From assembly GCA_023229645.1 (NCBI GenBank), contig JALNYU010000003.1, positions 124,001 through 188,000 on the forward strand: DNA of 64,000 nt, in the 5' to 3' direction. Source of the DNA: Nevskia sp. Lineage in GTDB: Bacteria; Pseudomonadota; Gammaproteobacteria; Nevskiales; Nevskiaceae. Position numbers and translations under genes: made by a program. The notes below the pieces were generated by a model. That model was given only the letters and a program-made list of their open reading frames with translations, made no database searches and was not told where the DNA came from. Shown here piece after piece: positions 25,656 to 33,974 of this stretch; positions within the stretch are counted from its first letter, which is position 1, and each line of letters begins with the position of its first letter.

Positions 25656-28600
25656 CTAGAACTGGTACTTCAGGCTGAGCTGTCCGCTGACGCCGAGTTG
25701 GTATTCGCGCTGTATGCCGTTGCCTTGGCGAATCCGGATATTCGGATCGAGCAGATTGCGAACCTTGAGACCGAACTCCCAGGAGCGGCCGATGCCTTGG
25801 CGAAAGTTGAAATCGAGCAGCGGGTACGATTTTTCAATCGCGTTTGGTAGGCCGCTGAAGCCGACTTCGGCAATACGATCGCCGAAGATGTTGAATAGCA
25901 GCGCGACGTTGGTGCGCGACGTCGGTGCGTCATAGCCGAGCGTGGCGTTGGCGACGTACTTCGACTGGCCTTGCAACCGGCGCGATTCGCCGTTGTTCAA
26001 CTGAGCCTGGGATTTGATCAGCGAGGCGTTGCCCGATACATAGAAGTGCGTCAGCACCGGTGCGATGGTACGCAGCCCGCCGAAGTCATAGCGGCCATCG
26101 AATTCGACGCCGTAATCATAGGCGGAGCGTGCATTCGAGAACGAGCGCACTGCATCGCCGCCGGAGGTGCTGCCGATGTTGAATTCAATTGGGTTTTTGA
26201 TGTCCTTGTAGAACAACGCAACCGAGCCCGTCGTGTTGCTACTCCAGTAGTGCTCGTAACGTAAGTCGTAGTTGGTCAGCTTCGCCGAACGCAGATTGGG
26301 ATTCCCGGATGTGAGGAAGCGGGTGTCCGGATCTAGGAATTCGACGGGTGTCAGCTCGCGAAACTGAGGGCGATTGACAGATTGCGAGACGCCGATACGC
26401 AGTTGCTGCTGGTTACTGATAAACCAAGTTGCGTTCAGCGACGGCAGAATGTCGGTATCGTCGAGGTTCGAGTTCAGAGTCGCGCCGAGGTTGGGGTTTC
26501 CAGTTAGAACATCGATTTTGGAGTTTTCGAGGCGTGCGCCGGCCTGCACTTCAAATGTCGAGCCTGAGAAGATATCGGCGAGCGCATAGACCGCATTGAT
26601 GTCGTGGCTGCCTGTGTAGATGTTGGCGTTACCGCCCTGGGCGATTAACGAGTTCACTTCAATTAAGTCGAAGCCGCCGGGGCCGAAGAACAGCGGGATC
26701 AAAATGCTTTCCGGTGACGGTGCTAAGCGCGCGGCCTGGAACAAGTCGCTGCGCTGACCCGCAAACGACTGATAACCCAGACGTACCGATGAGAAATCAC
26801 GATCACGGCGCGTAGCGCGGAAGCCGAATTTGAAGCTGCCGCTGAAGTTATCGTTCAGCGTTACCGGCAGTGAGAAGTCAACGCCGCCATCAAGGGTTTT
26901 ATCGCTAAGGTATTCGAAGGTCCGACGCGGTTCTACGCCTTCATTGGCCGGGCCGAGCGCAAGCGCATACGGCGCGTCATTTTGGCCGCTTTGCAACGCG
27001 CGCACGTATTGATAGGTGCGGCGATCCAGGACATCGCGATCGGCTGTCGAATAGCCGAATTGCCATTTGATGCCGAGGTTGCCGAGCGAGTCGATACGAT
27101 TTTTGCCGGTGAGCTGATTGCTCAACAGCTGGCTTTCAACGTAGTCCAGCGTCACGCGCTGCTGGTCGAGCACGTTTTCGAAGTCTTGACCGCGGCCAAA
27201 GAACGCGCCTTTTTCGGTCTGGCGAGAGAGTAGGGTGACGAGCTGTACGCTGTTTTGCTTGTCGAATGCGTAGCCAATCGCGCTGCTCGCGCCGGTTTCG
27301 AACTTCTGCTCAGAACGCTGCAGCAGTTCGCGATCACGGGAGGCAACGGCGTTCCCATCAACGCTTTGGAAGTCGTTGCGCAGCTCGCTGCGGAAGCGGA
27401 AATCAGTGTCGTAAAGCCCAGAGATCTGGAAGCCGAGCTTCTGGCTGCCGCCGAGACTGAAGACATCGCCGTACGACAGCGAGCCGCCGAAATCGACCGG
27501 TGCATCGTCGATACGGCGCAGATCGAATAGATCAGGCAGCGACTGTAGCAGCAGCCCGCGCTGCGACTGCGGCAGCGAGTTAAATGCCACGTTGCCGCCG
27601 TTGGTGATCCCGTTGTAAGTAGACGGCAGCGCACGCTGACCGCCATCGAAGCCGAGGTAGTCGCTTTCTGAGCCGCGGTAAGTCAGCACCGGCGAGAATG
27701 TCGTCTGTGTGTTCCCGCCCACTTTTAGCTGGACTGAGCCGGTACGGTAATCCGGTAGCGGTCGGGTTTCGATCAACGCAACGCCGCCGGAGAATTCGGC
27801 CGGAAGATCGGCGCTATAGGTTTTTTGTACCGTTAAGCCGCCGATGAATTCACTCGGAAAAACGTCGGCGGAGACGACGCGGCGGCTCGGGTTGAAGCTC
27901 GGGATTTCGGCGCCGTTGACCAATGTTGTTGAATAGCGGTCGCCCAGACCGCGGACGACCACGACGCCATCCTGCACGCTCAGGCCGGTAACGCGCTTCA
28001 GCGACTCGCTGGCGTTGCTGTCGCCCGCTGCAGCAATTTCCTCCGCCGTGACCGCGTCGACGACCGACGTGGCCAGGCGCTCTTTCTGTGCCGTCGAACT
28101 GCGCTTATAGCGACCTTTGACAGTTACCCCGTCGAGCGTAACCGGGCTTTTGTCGGAGGTTTTTGTCGCGGTAGCAACCAGACTGATCGATAGTGATTGC
28201 GTGAGCAGCGGTGACACGTGCACGTGTTCTAGCGTTTGCGGCGTGCTGCCGCTGGCGGTAACGGTTAGCGCGTAATCGCCGCGTGGTAGCGGCAGCGAGA
28301 AGGCGCCGTCGGCAGCTGTGGTTACCGAGGTGCCGGCGTCTGCAACGGCGATAGTCGCACCGCTGATCGGTGCACCACTTGCGTTCGTGACGATGCCGGA
28401 AACGTTGATGCGCTCGGGATTTGTGACGGCGTAGATGTCATGTTCGACACGCGGCTCGCCAACGTTTTCCGGCAGCGTAAACAAAATTTCGGTAGCTTGG
28501 TCGTCGCCGATGCGGAATTCAGTGAATCCGATCATCGCTCCGGCGCGATTCAATACCGCACGATGTAAGCCAGGTGTCGCGGAGAATCGCAGCGCACCGT

Positions 28601-28772
28601 TTTGATCGGTGTTGCCGACTGGAGCGCCATCAACAATAACGGCGACGTCGGCAACACCTTCGGAATTCTTTTCTACCGCGATGATTACGCTGCGCGCCGT
28701 GATCGGGGCAGCTTGAATTTGCGTAACGAATGCGGCGGCCACGATTGACGCGGCGATGCTGGCACGGCCCAT
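25656..28772 (-). CDS. TonB-dependent outer-membrane receptor with N-terminal carboxypeptidase-regulatory-like domain
   Basis: 1038 residues from the ATG at 28772, which yields a proper signal peptide (MGRASIAASIVAAAFVTQIQ, cut near AAPI); a TTG at 28826 is possible but has no ribosome site. Domains: a CarboxypepD_reg-like beta-sandwich (about 105-190; NVSGIVTNASGAPISGATIAV), a plug (about 215-350; KRVTGLSVQDGVVVVRGLGD), and a 22-strand barrel ending in the outer-membrane signature with a final Phe (LSLKYQF). It imports an unknown large substrate with TonB energy. The lipoprotein gene follows 137 bp later and shares the terminator, so they probably work together. No Fur box was seen upstream. 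Confidence 0.88.
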   Translation of the reverse strand: MGRASIAASIVAAAFVTQIQAAPITARSVIIAVEKNSEGVADVAVIVDGAPVGNTDQNGALRFSATPGLHRAVLNRAGAMIGFTEFRIGDDQATEILFTLPENVGEPRVEHDIYAVTNPERINVSGIVTNASGAPISGATIAVADAGTSVTTAADGAFSLPLPRGDYALTVTASGSTPQTLEHVHVSPLLTQSLSISLVATATKTSDKSPVTLDGVTVKGRYKRSSTAQKERLATSVVDAVTAEEIAAAGDSNASESLKRVTGLSVQDGVVVVRGLGDRYSTTLVNGAEIPSFNPSRRVVSADVFPSEFIGGLTVQKTYSADLPAEFSGGVALIETRPLPDYRTGSVQLKVGGNTQTTFSPVLTYRGSESDYLGFDGGQRALPSTYNGITNGGNVAFNSLPQSQRGLLLQSLPDLFDLRRIDDAPVDFGGSLSYGDVFSLGGSQKLGFQISGLYDTDFRFRSELRNDFQSVDGNAVASRDRELLQRSEQKFETGASSAIGYAFDKQNSVQLVTLLSRQTEKGAFFGRGQDFENVLDQQRVTLDYVESQLLSNQLTGKNRIDSLGNLGIKWQFGYSTADRDVLDRRTYQYVRALQSGQNDAPYALALGPANEGVEPRRTFEYLSDKTLDGGVDFSLPVTLNDNFSGSFKFGFRATRRDRDFSSVRLGYQSFAGQRSDLFQAARLAPSPESILIPLFFGPGGFDLIEVNSLIAQGGNANIYTGSHDINAVYALADIFSGSTFEVQAGARLENSKIDVLTGNPNLGATLNSNLDDTDILPSLNATWFISNQQQLRIGVSQSVNRPQFRELTPVEFLDPDTRFLTSGNPNLRSAKLTNYDLRYEHYWSSNTTGSVALFYKDIKNPIEFNIGSTSGGDAVRSFSNARSAYDYGVEFDGRYDFGGLRTIAPVLTHFYVSGNASLIKSQAQLNNGESRRLQGQSKYVANATLGYDAPTSRTNVALLFNIFGDRIAEVGFSGLPNAIEKSYPLLDFNFRQGIGRSWEFGLKVRNLLDPNIRIRQGNGIQREYQLGVSGQLSLKYQF

Positions 28773-29484
28773 AGCTAGTGTTTTCCCCAATGCATAGACA
28801 AATTGCTGAAGCGCCAGCAATTGCAATAAGGGAACCGTAAGGTACGAACATTGCTGTTTTATTTAGTTTTCTTTACAGGCCCTGTCACGTTGGCGCATTG
28901 TGAATTTTCATTGAAAAATTATTAACAATAAAATCAAATGATTGTATTCATTTTCGCCGAATCGAAAGACAGTGCTAACCAGCGCGGCGACGGCGGTAAA
29001 ATGGAACCCTTGACGGCGTTCGGCGCCTGCCTCGCCGTACAAACACGATGGAATTGCACCGGCCAGCCGTGCCGCGGATTTACCATCCGCGCCCATTGGG
29101 GACGCCTCCGTTCCTGGCGCTGCAGCTCCCGGGGTGAATTTTTGACACATGACACTAGAATCGCGTCTGCGTGAAAGCGCGCTAGGCGTAAGGGCTACGC
29201 GCCGACAATGGCGGGATGAATCGGCGGTTCAGGCGCTTTGAAAGCACATAAAACAGTCTAGCGCTCGTTTAAAGGTCCGGTTATGCAGCCGGTGATCAGG
29301 CGCTATGACGACCAGGCTGACGATACCGGAAATGCCTGAAGACTCTCGGCGAGCACTTAATGTCGTAATTTTTGAGCGACATCCAAATGTAAACGGCGGA
29401 AAACGCGCCAGTCGGCTTGTGGGTATCGTGCGTCAATGGCGTCCCGTTAAACACCGGCCCCGAGAGGACAATAGAGGCGTCGCT
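28773..29484. other. 712-bp gene-poor region upstream of the TonB receptor, partly structured
   Basis: Between the receptor start and the hisI stop. The part near the receptor (28855-28960) is AT-rich and promoter-like. The middle (29056-29135) is a chain of small hairpins: GCACCGGC/GCCGTGC (29056-29072, with one bulge), CGCGGAT/ATCCGCG with a five-base loop (29073-29091), CCC/GGG (29092-29100) and a GCTGCAGC palindrome, followed by GGGGTGAATTTTTG. An 80-codon frame across it on the minus strand is open but has no ribosome site or recognisable motif. I see no tRNA. It may hold a small RNA or an interspersed repeat. Confidence 0.4.
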
Positions 29485-29976
29485 TTACAACTGCGTCGGA
29501 TTCGGCGCGTCGCCGTAAACTTGCTTCGGATCAAACATTTTCTCGCTTTCTTCGAACTGCAGCGTGTGCGTACCACTGCCGACTGGTACCGAGCGATAAA
29601 AGCAGGAGCGATAGCCGACGTGGCAGCTGGCATCGCCGGGGATTTCGACCCGCAACCAGATCGCGTCTTGATCGTCGTCGATGCGCAGCTCGACAATTTT
29701 TTGCACGAGGCCGCTGGTGGCGCCTTTGTGCCACAGCACTTTGCGCGAGCGAGACCAGTAATGCGCTTCGCCGGTAGCGATTGTGCGTTTCAGCGCTTCC
29801 TCATTCATATAGCCGAGCATCAACACTTCGCCACTGCCGGCCGCCGTGGTCACGCAGGGGATTAGCCCGTGCTCATCGAATTTCGGGGCGAGTTCAGTGC
29901 CTTCTTCGACCTGTTCGATCGTGACGCGGGGCAAAAAACGGACATCGTCGGTGCTGGAGGCGTTGGCTGAGCTCAT
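29485..29976 (-). CDS. hisI: phosphoribosyl-AMP cyclohydrolase
   Basis: 163 residues from the ATG at 29976; the longer open frame upstream runs through the neighbouring gene and is rejected. Hydrolyses phosphoribosyl-AMP to the ring-opened intermediate, the third step of histidine synthesis. Motifs: VLMLGYMNEEALKRT, GEAHYWSRSRKVLWHKGATSG (metal and substrate), ELRIDDDQDAIWLRVE (Mg-binding Asp cluster) and SCHVGYRSCFYR (zinc cysteines). There is no fused HisE domain, so phosphoribosyl-ATP pyrophosphatase must be separate. No other his gene is nearby. Confidence 0.92.
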   Translation of the reverse strand: MSSANASSTDDVRFLPRVTIEQVEEGTELAPKFDEHGLIPCVTTAAGSGEVLMLGYMNEEALKRTIATGEAHYWSRSRKVLWHKGATSGLVQKIVELRIDDDQDAIWLRVEIPGDASCHVGYRSCFYRSVPVGSGTHTLQFEESEKMFDPKQVYGDAPNPTQL

Positions 29977-30029
29977 GGCGCTTGGAACCGGAAAAACGAA
30001 ACGGACGCTGATTATACCGGCTGGCGCGC

Positions 30030-30887
30030 TTAGTCTCGTGCCGTTGGGCGACACCGAGCGATGGCGCCCTTCATCACACCCTCGTAAGCCCGGACATCGA
30101 CCGCGGTGCGCGGTAACGCGGCGCTGACTTGCTGTGCCAGGTGCTCGGCGATGCATTCCACCGTAGTGTCGGTGTCGAGTAGCTCACAAAAAACATCGGG
30201 TAATTCGATTTCAAAACGACCTTCCGCCGCGGTGTATTCGAAGCGCCGCCGACCATCGCGATGGCTGACTTGGTCTGCCCGCGTGCCGAGGTAGATATCG
30301 CGCCAACGCGCAGCCTGCTGCGCCTCAAGCGCGCTATTCCGAACCCCGTCAACGCGAATTTCTAACCGCGAGCGGTGCCCATGCGCGATACGCTGGCACT
30401 GGCCGTTATGTTTCTTCAGGCCGTGTGTGTAGTGATAGTAGGCGCCGCTAATTACTTCATTGCGCAGGTTAATGCGTACCGCTGAAACGTTGGCCGGAAC
30501 CGCGGCCGCCAATATTGGCTGGAGATGTATCGCAAGACTTTCGGCGGTGATTACATCGGTGTCGAGCAGGCTCAGCGCCTGCGGCGGCGAACGATGTTGA
30601 ATTGCGCCCGCAGCCGGTCCGCTGAATGCCAGTTCGATGTAATCCGCCCCGCGCTGCAGACGCAAGCCTGCGGCACGCAAAGGCACGAGTAGGCTGTGAT
30701 CGACGCTGTGATCGATTGCCCGCTTCAATTGCTTTTTGACATCGCCGAAGTCCAGCACCATCGATTGCGGGTCGAGTTCACCTTCAAGTTCGATATCGAC
30801 GATCCAGCTTTCGCCGACCAAGCCACGGGCGGCGTCGAGGTAGGCGCAGTCGATGACGGTGAGTTGTTCTACAAAGAGACAGGACAT
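30030..30887 (-). CDS. two-domain 6-pyruvoyl-tetrahydropterin synthase-like protein
   Basis: 285 residues from the ATG at 30887 (a GTG at 30896 is also possible), about twice a single PTPS/QueD subunit. The N-terminal half (1-115) has the fold's VLDFGDVKKQLKRAIDHSVDHSLL segment, but the expected HGH zinc pair reads VGESW, so this half looks non-catalytic. The C-terminal half keeps the ligands: His in YYHYTHGL, Cys in NGQCQRI, HGH in AHGHRSRLEI, and the acid in YEGVMKGAI. It probably makes a 6-carboxy- or 6-pyruvoyl-tetrahydropterin-type product. No queuosine genes are adjacent. Confidence 0.75.
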   Translation of the reverse strand: MSCLFVEQLTVIDCAYLDAARGLVGESWIVDIELEGELDPQSMVLDFGDVKKQLKRAIDHSVDHSLLVPLRAAGLRLQRGADYIELAFSGPAAGAIQHRSPPQALSLLDTDVITAESLAIHLQPILAAAVPANVSAVRINLRNEVISGAYYHYTHGLKKHNGQCQRIAHGHRSRLEIRVDGVRNSALEAQQAARWRDIYLGTRADQVSHRDGRRRFEYTAAEGRFEIELPDVFCELLDTDTTVECIAEHLAQQVSAALPRTAVDVRAYEGVMKGAIARCRPTARD

Positions 30888-31351
30888 GGCGGGCACTGGG
30901 CGGGGCGGCCGCTAGTTTACCGTCGGCTCAGGCCTGCCGGTTGTCGGTACGGCGCTCGGCTTGCCGCGGCAATGCCAAGACCAATACAAGCGACGTTGAT
31001 GAAGACCCCAAAAAGTGGCGGGGCTTTGCGCCGTGTTTGCCCAAGATTGTCAATTTTAGACTTAAAGCGGTGCAGGTAATTTTACAAATATCGATTTAAA
31101 AATAGGCTTGCCTAGGTGCTGGGCAGGACACTAAGTCAGTTTGTAAGGGCGTCAAAATGTAATAAAAATTGTATTAATATCAGATAGATGAACAATGTCT
31201 TACGCCCTGTAAGCTGGCATGTAAATTCCTTGTTAATGCCTGCGGATGGTTTCTGAAACGGCTGTCGAAAAGTAAATTTAAGTCTCCGGCCAGAAATCCC
31301 CGCGCACTAATAAGTAATCAGATTTCGCTATGAACTAAGGGAGAATTCATA
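30888..31351 (+). other. 464-bp leader/promoter region of the EXORDIUM-like gene
   Basis: No gene seen. 31080-31320 is distinctly AT-rich (for example TGTAATAAAAATTGTATTAA near 31158-31177), unlike the flanking DNA, and likely carries a strong or regulated promoter with a long leader. It ends with an excellent ribosome site (AAGGGAGAATTCATA) before the ATG at 31352. No riboswitch core was recognised. Confidence 0.35.
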
Positions 31352-32356
31352 ATGGCAAATTGGAACACGCTATTCGGCCGCGCGAGCGGCTTTTCGCTGG
31401 CGTCGAGCATCGCAGCACTTTGCGTTGCCGCGGCAGCAGGGGCTGCGCCGGTGTCTCAGGATGCAGCGGCGACGGTTGTTGCCCCGGTGCGGATTCAGCA
31501 CACGGCTGATTGGTACAAGCAGCAGCATGCGGCGGTGCCGTTGGCGCGCACGCAGACCTCGCAGGGCTCGGGCAACCTGACCTATCACAACGGTCCGGTG
31601 ATGTTGTCGAACAATACCTACGCGATTTACTGGGCACCATCTGGCCACGCGATCAGCAGCAGCTACCAGACGCTGATCAACCGTTACTTCACGGATGTTG
31701 GCGGCACCAGCTTCTTCAACATCGCCACGCAGTACTACCAGAACCCGGGCCCGGCTTATCCGGCGAATGCGTCGATTTTCGTCGGTTCGTATGTCGATAC
31801 CACGGCCTACCCGCACGCCGGCACGGCAGCTTCGCCGCTGACGGACGCGGACATTCAGAACGCGGTGCGTCGCGCCATTGCGGCCCGTGGCTGGCCGGTA
31901 GGGCAGAACAATCTGTACTTTGTGTTCACCGCCCAAGGCGTTGAAAGCTGCGCCGATGCCAACAACTGCACGCCGGGCACTGCGCACCCTGCCTTCTGCG
32001 CCTACCACGGCAACGAAACGGTGAACAGCGGCACGGTTGCTTACGCCAACATGCCGTATGGCGAGACCTGGGCGACCAGCTGCCGCAGCTTCACGAAGTC
32101 GCCGAACGGCAACATCGCAGCGGACAACGAAATCTCGACGGTTTCCCACGAGCATTTCGAAGCGGTCACGGACGTGCTGGCAACCACCGGCCCGAACGCG
32201 TGGTACGACGCCGCTGGCTTTGAAATCGGCGACAAGTGCGGCTACCAGTACGGCACGATTTCGTCGACCGGCTCCAACGTCACGCTGCACGGAGACCCCT
32301 ACATCGTCCAGCAGGAATACAGCAACGCTGCGCGTAACTGCGTGCTGAGCCGTTAA
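31352..32356 (+). CDS. secreted EXORDIUM/PHI-1-like protein
   Basis: 334 residues with a signal peptide (about 1-32, ending AAAGAAP). The mature part resembles the phosphate-induced protein 1/EXORDIUM family known mainly from plants: GPVMLSNNTYAIYWAP, a central SIFVGSYVDTTAYPH segment, and the C-terminal block NEISTVSHEHFEAVTDV with WYDAAGFEIGDKCGYQYG. His-Glu-x-x-Glu and nearby Asp/Cys residues could bind a metal, but catalysis is unproven. Cysteines in ESCADANNCTPGT, TSCRSF, DKCGY and ARNCVL suggest disulfides. Exported to the periplasm or outside. It has its own AT-rich promoter region and terminator, so it is monocistronic. Confidence 0.65.
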   Translation: MANWNTLFGRASGFSLASSIAALCVAAAAGAAPVSQDAAATVVAPVRIQHTADWYKQQHAAVPLARTQTSQGSGNLTYHNGPVMLSNNTYAIYWAPSGHAISSSYQTLINRYFTDVGGTSFFNIATQYYQNPGPAYPANASIFVGSYVDTTAYPHAGTAASPLTDADIQNAVRRAIAARGWPVGQNNLYFVFTAQGVESCADANNCTPGTAHPAFCAYHGNETVNSGTVAYANMPYGETWATSCRSFTKSPNGNIAADNEISTVSHEHFEAVTDVLATTGPNAWYDAAGFEIGDKCGYQYGTISSTGSNVTLHGDPYIVQQEYSNAARNCVLSR

Positions 32357-32390
32357 TCCCGCTGCGCAAGCAGGAATTGTTTAACCGAGG

Positions 32391-32422
32391 GCCGCTCTGC
32401 GATTTTCGCAGGGCGGCTTTTT
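32391..32422 (+). terminator. intrinsic terminator after the EXORDIUM-like gene
   Basis: GCCGCTCTGCG (32391-32401), an ATTTT loop and CGCAGGGCGGC (32407-32417) form an 11-bp stem with one mismatch, followed by TTTTT. It lies 35 bp after the stop codon. Confidence 0.9.
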
Positions 32423-32529
32423 CGTTTATCGCGTAAACGCGACAAAACTAAGGCTGGGGGCGCGAGGCGAGGCGGCGCGATGGTTTAGAATCGCGGCCCG
32501 TCTTGTAAATGTTTGCGGCGTCCAAAATC

Positions 32530-33942
32530 ATGCCAGTCGTTACCCGTTTCGCACCCAGCCCTACCGGCTATTTGCACATTGGCGGCGCACGCACCGCGCT
32601 GTTTTCCTATCTCTACGCCAAGCGCCACAACGGTAAGTACTTGCTGCGGATCGAGGATACCGATCTCGAACGCTCGACTGACGCCGCGGTTAAAGCCATT
32701 TTTGAGGGCCTAGACTGGCTCGGTATTCCGTCGGACATCGAACCGGTGTTTCAGACCCAGCGTTTCGACCGCTATAAAGCGGTGATCGAACAAATGTTGG
32801 AGGACGGCACGGCCTACCACTGCTATTGCAGCAGGGAAGAGCTTGACGCGATGCGTGCCGAGCAGCAGGCGCGCAAGGAAAAACCCCGCTACGACGGCCG
32901 CTGGCGGCCCGAGTCGGGCAAGCTGCTGCCGGAGCGTCCGGCCGGCGTGGCGCCGGTGGTGCGCTTCAAAAATCCGCTGCAAGGCGAAGTCGTGATCAAT
33001 GATTTGATCAAAGGCCGCATCGTCTTCGCGAACGAAGAGTTGGACGACTTAATCATCGCCCGCGGTGACGGCACGCCGACGTATAACTTCTGCGTTGTCG
33101 TCGACGATTGGGACATGGGCGTGACGCACGTCGTACGTGGCGACGATCACGTCAACAACACGCCGCGCCAGATCAATATCCTCAAAGCGCTCGGCGCGAC
33201 ATTGCCGGAATACGCGCACGTTTCGATGATTTTGGGCGGCGACGGCCAGAAGCTGTCGAAGCGCCACGGTGCGCTTGGCGTCATGGAATACCGCGCGATG
33301 GGCTTTTTGCCGGAAGCGCTGCTGAATTATTTGGTCCGGCTCGGCTGGTCGCACGGCGACCAAGAGCTGTTCACGCGCGAAGAAATGATGACGAAGTTTG
33401 ACTTCGATCACGTTTCGGCCAGCCCGGCGCGCTTCGATATGGAAAAAGCCTGGTGGGTCAATCACCAGTATCTGAAGTCGGTAGACCCGCTGCTGGTGGT
33501 CGCGGAATTCGATTGGCACTTGCGCCGCATCGGCGTCGAGCCAGAAAACGGCCCAGCGTTGACGGCCGTGATCGAGCAACAGCGCGAGCGTTGCCGGTCG
33601 CTCGTCGAGATGGCCGAGAAGTCAAAGTTCTTATTCGCTGATTTGGATGGCTACAACGAGAAAGACGCGGCCAAGCATTTCAATGCTGACTCCGCCGTGC
33701 TGCTCAACGAATTGCGGGCCCAGCTTGAGGCGCTACCGGAATGGACGGCGCCAGCGCTGCATGTTGCCGTCAACGGCTTTGCTGAAGGTAAGGGTTTGGG
33801 CCTGGGCAAGATTGCGCAGCCGATACGCGTTGCCGTGGTCGGCATGGCGATTTCGCCGCCGATCGACCAAACCTTGTTCCTGCTCGGGCGTAACCGAACG
33901 CTAGCGCGGCTGGCAGCCGCCGTCGCATTCGTTGGTCAATAA
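32530..33942 (+). CDS. gltX: glutamyl-tRNA synthetase
   Basis: 470 residues from the ATG at 32530, which puts the class I HIGH motif where it belongs (FAPSPTGYLHIGGARTALF); an in-frame ATG at 32509 would add seven residues. The second catalytic motif is KLSKRHG in the GQKLSKRHGALGV segment. The tRNA anticodon-binding part (about 330-470) is complete. It charges tRNA-Glu in the cytosol. thrS follows 32 bp later on the same strand, an uncommon pairing. Confidence 0.96.
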   Translation: MPVVTRFAPSPTGYLHIGGARTALFSYLYAKRHNGKYLLRIEDTDLERSTDAAVKAIFEGLDWLGIPSDIEPVFQTQRFDRYKAVIEQMLEDGTAYHCYCSREELDAMRAEQQARKEKPRYDGRWRPESGKLLPERPAGVAPVVRFKNPLQGEVVINDLIKGRIVFANEELDDLIIARGDGTPTYNFCVVVDDWDMGVTHVVRGDDHVNNTPRQINILKALGATLPEYAHVSMILGGDGQKLSKRHGALGVMEYRAMGFLPEALLNYLVRLGWSHGDQELFTREEMMTKFDFDHVSASPARFDMEKAWWVNHQYLKSVDPLLVVAEFDWHLRRIGVEPENGPALTAVIEQQRERCRSLVEMAEKSKFLFADLDGYNEKDAAKHFNADSAVLLNELRAQLEALPEWTAPALHVAVNGFAEGKGLGLGKIAQPIRVAVVGMAISPPIDQTLFLLGRNRTLARLAAAVAFVGQ

Positions 33943-33974
33943 AAAACGCTAGCGCAACACTGGAATTTCAGAAC

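Noticed and set aside
28773..28960. A Fur or iron-type box before the TonB receptor
   Set aside because: The AT-rich stretch has no GATAAT-type palindrome, unlike the clear one at 56292-56310.
28908..29150. An 80-codon minus-strand frame in the gap upstream of the TonB receptor
   Set aside because: No ribosome site, no recognisable motif, and it crosses a run of stable hairpins; more likely non-coding.
29305..29865. A 186-codon plus-strand frame overlapping hisI
   Set aside because: Antisense to hisI, which carries all metal and substrate motifs.
29977..30156. N-terminal extension of hisI
   Set aside because: The extra 60 codons overlap the neighbouring pterin-synthase-like gene and look like random Arg-rich sequence; the ATG at 29976 gives a normal HisI start.
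31370..32290. A 306-codon minus-strand frame opposite the EXORDIUM-like gene
   Set aside because: Arg/Val-rich mirror of the real gene, which has a signal peptide, ribosome site and terminator.
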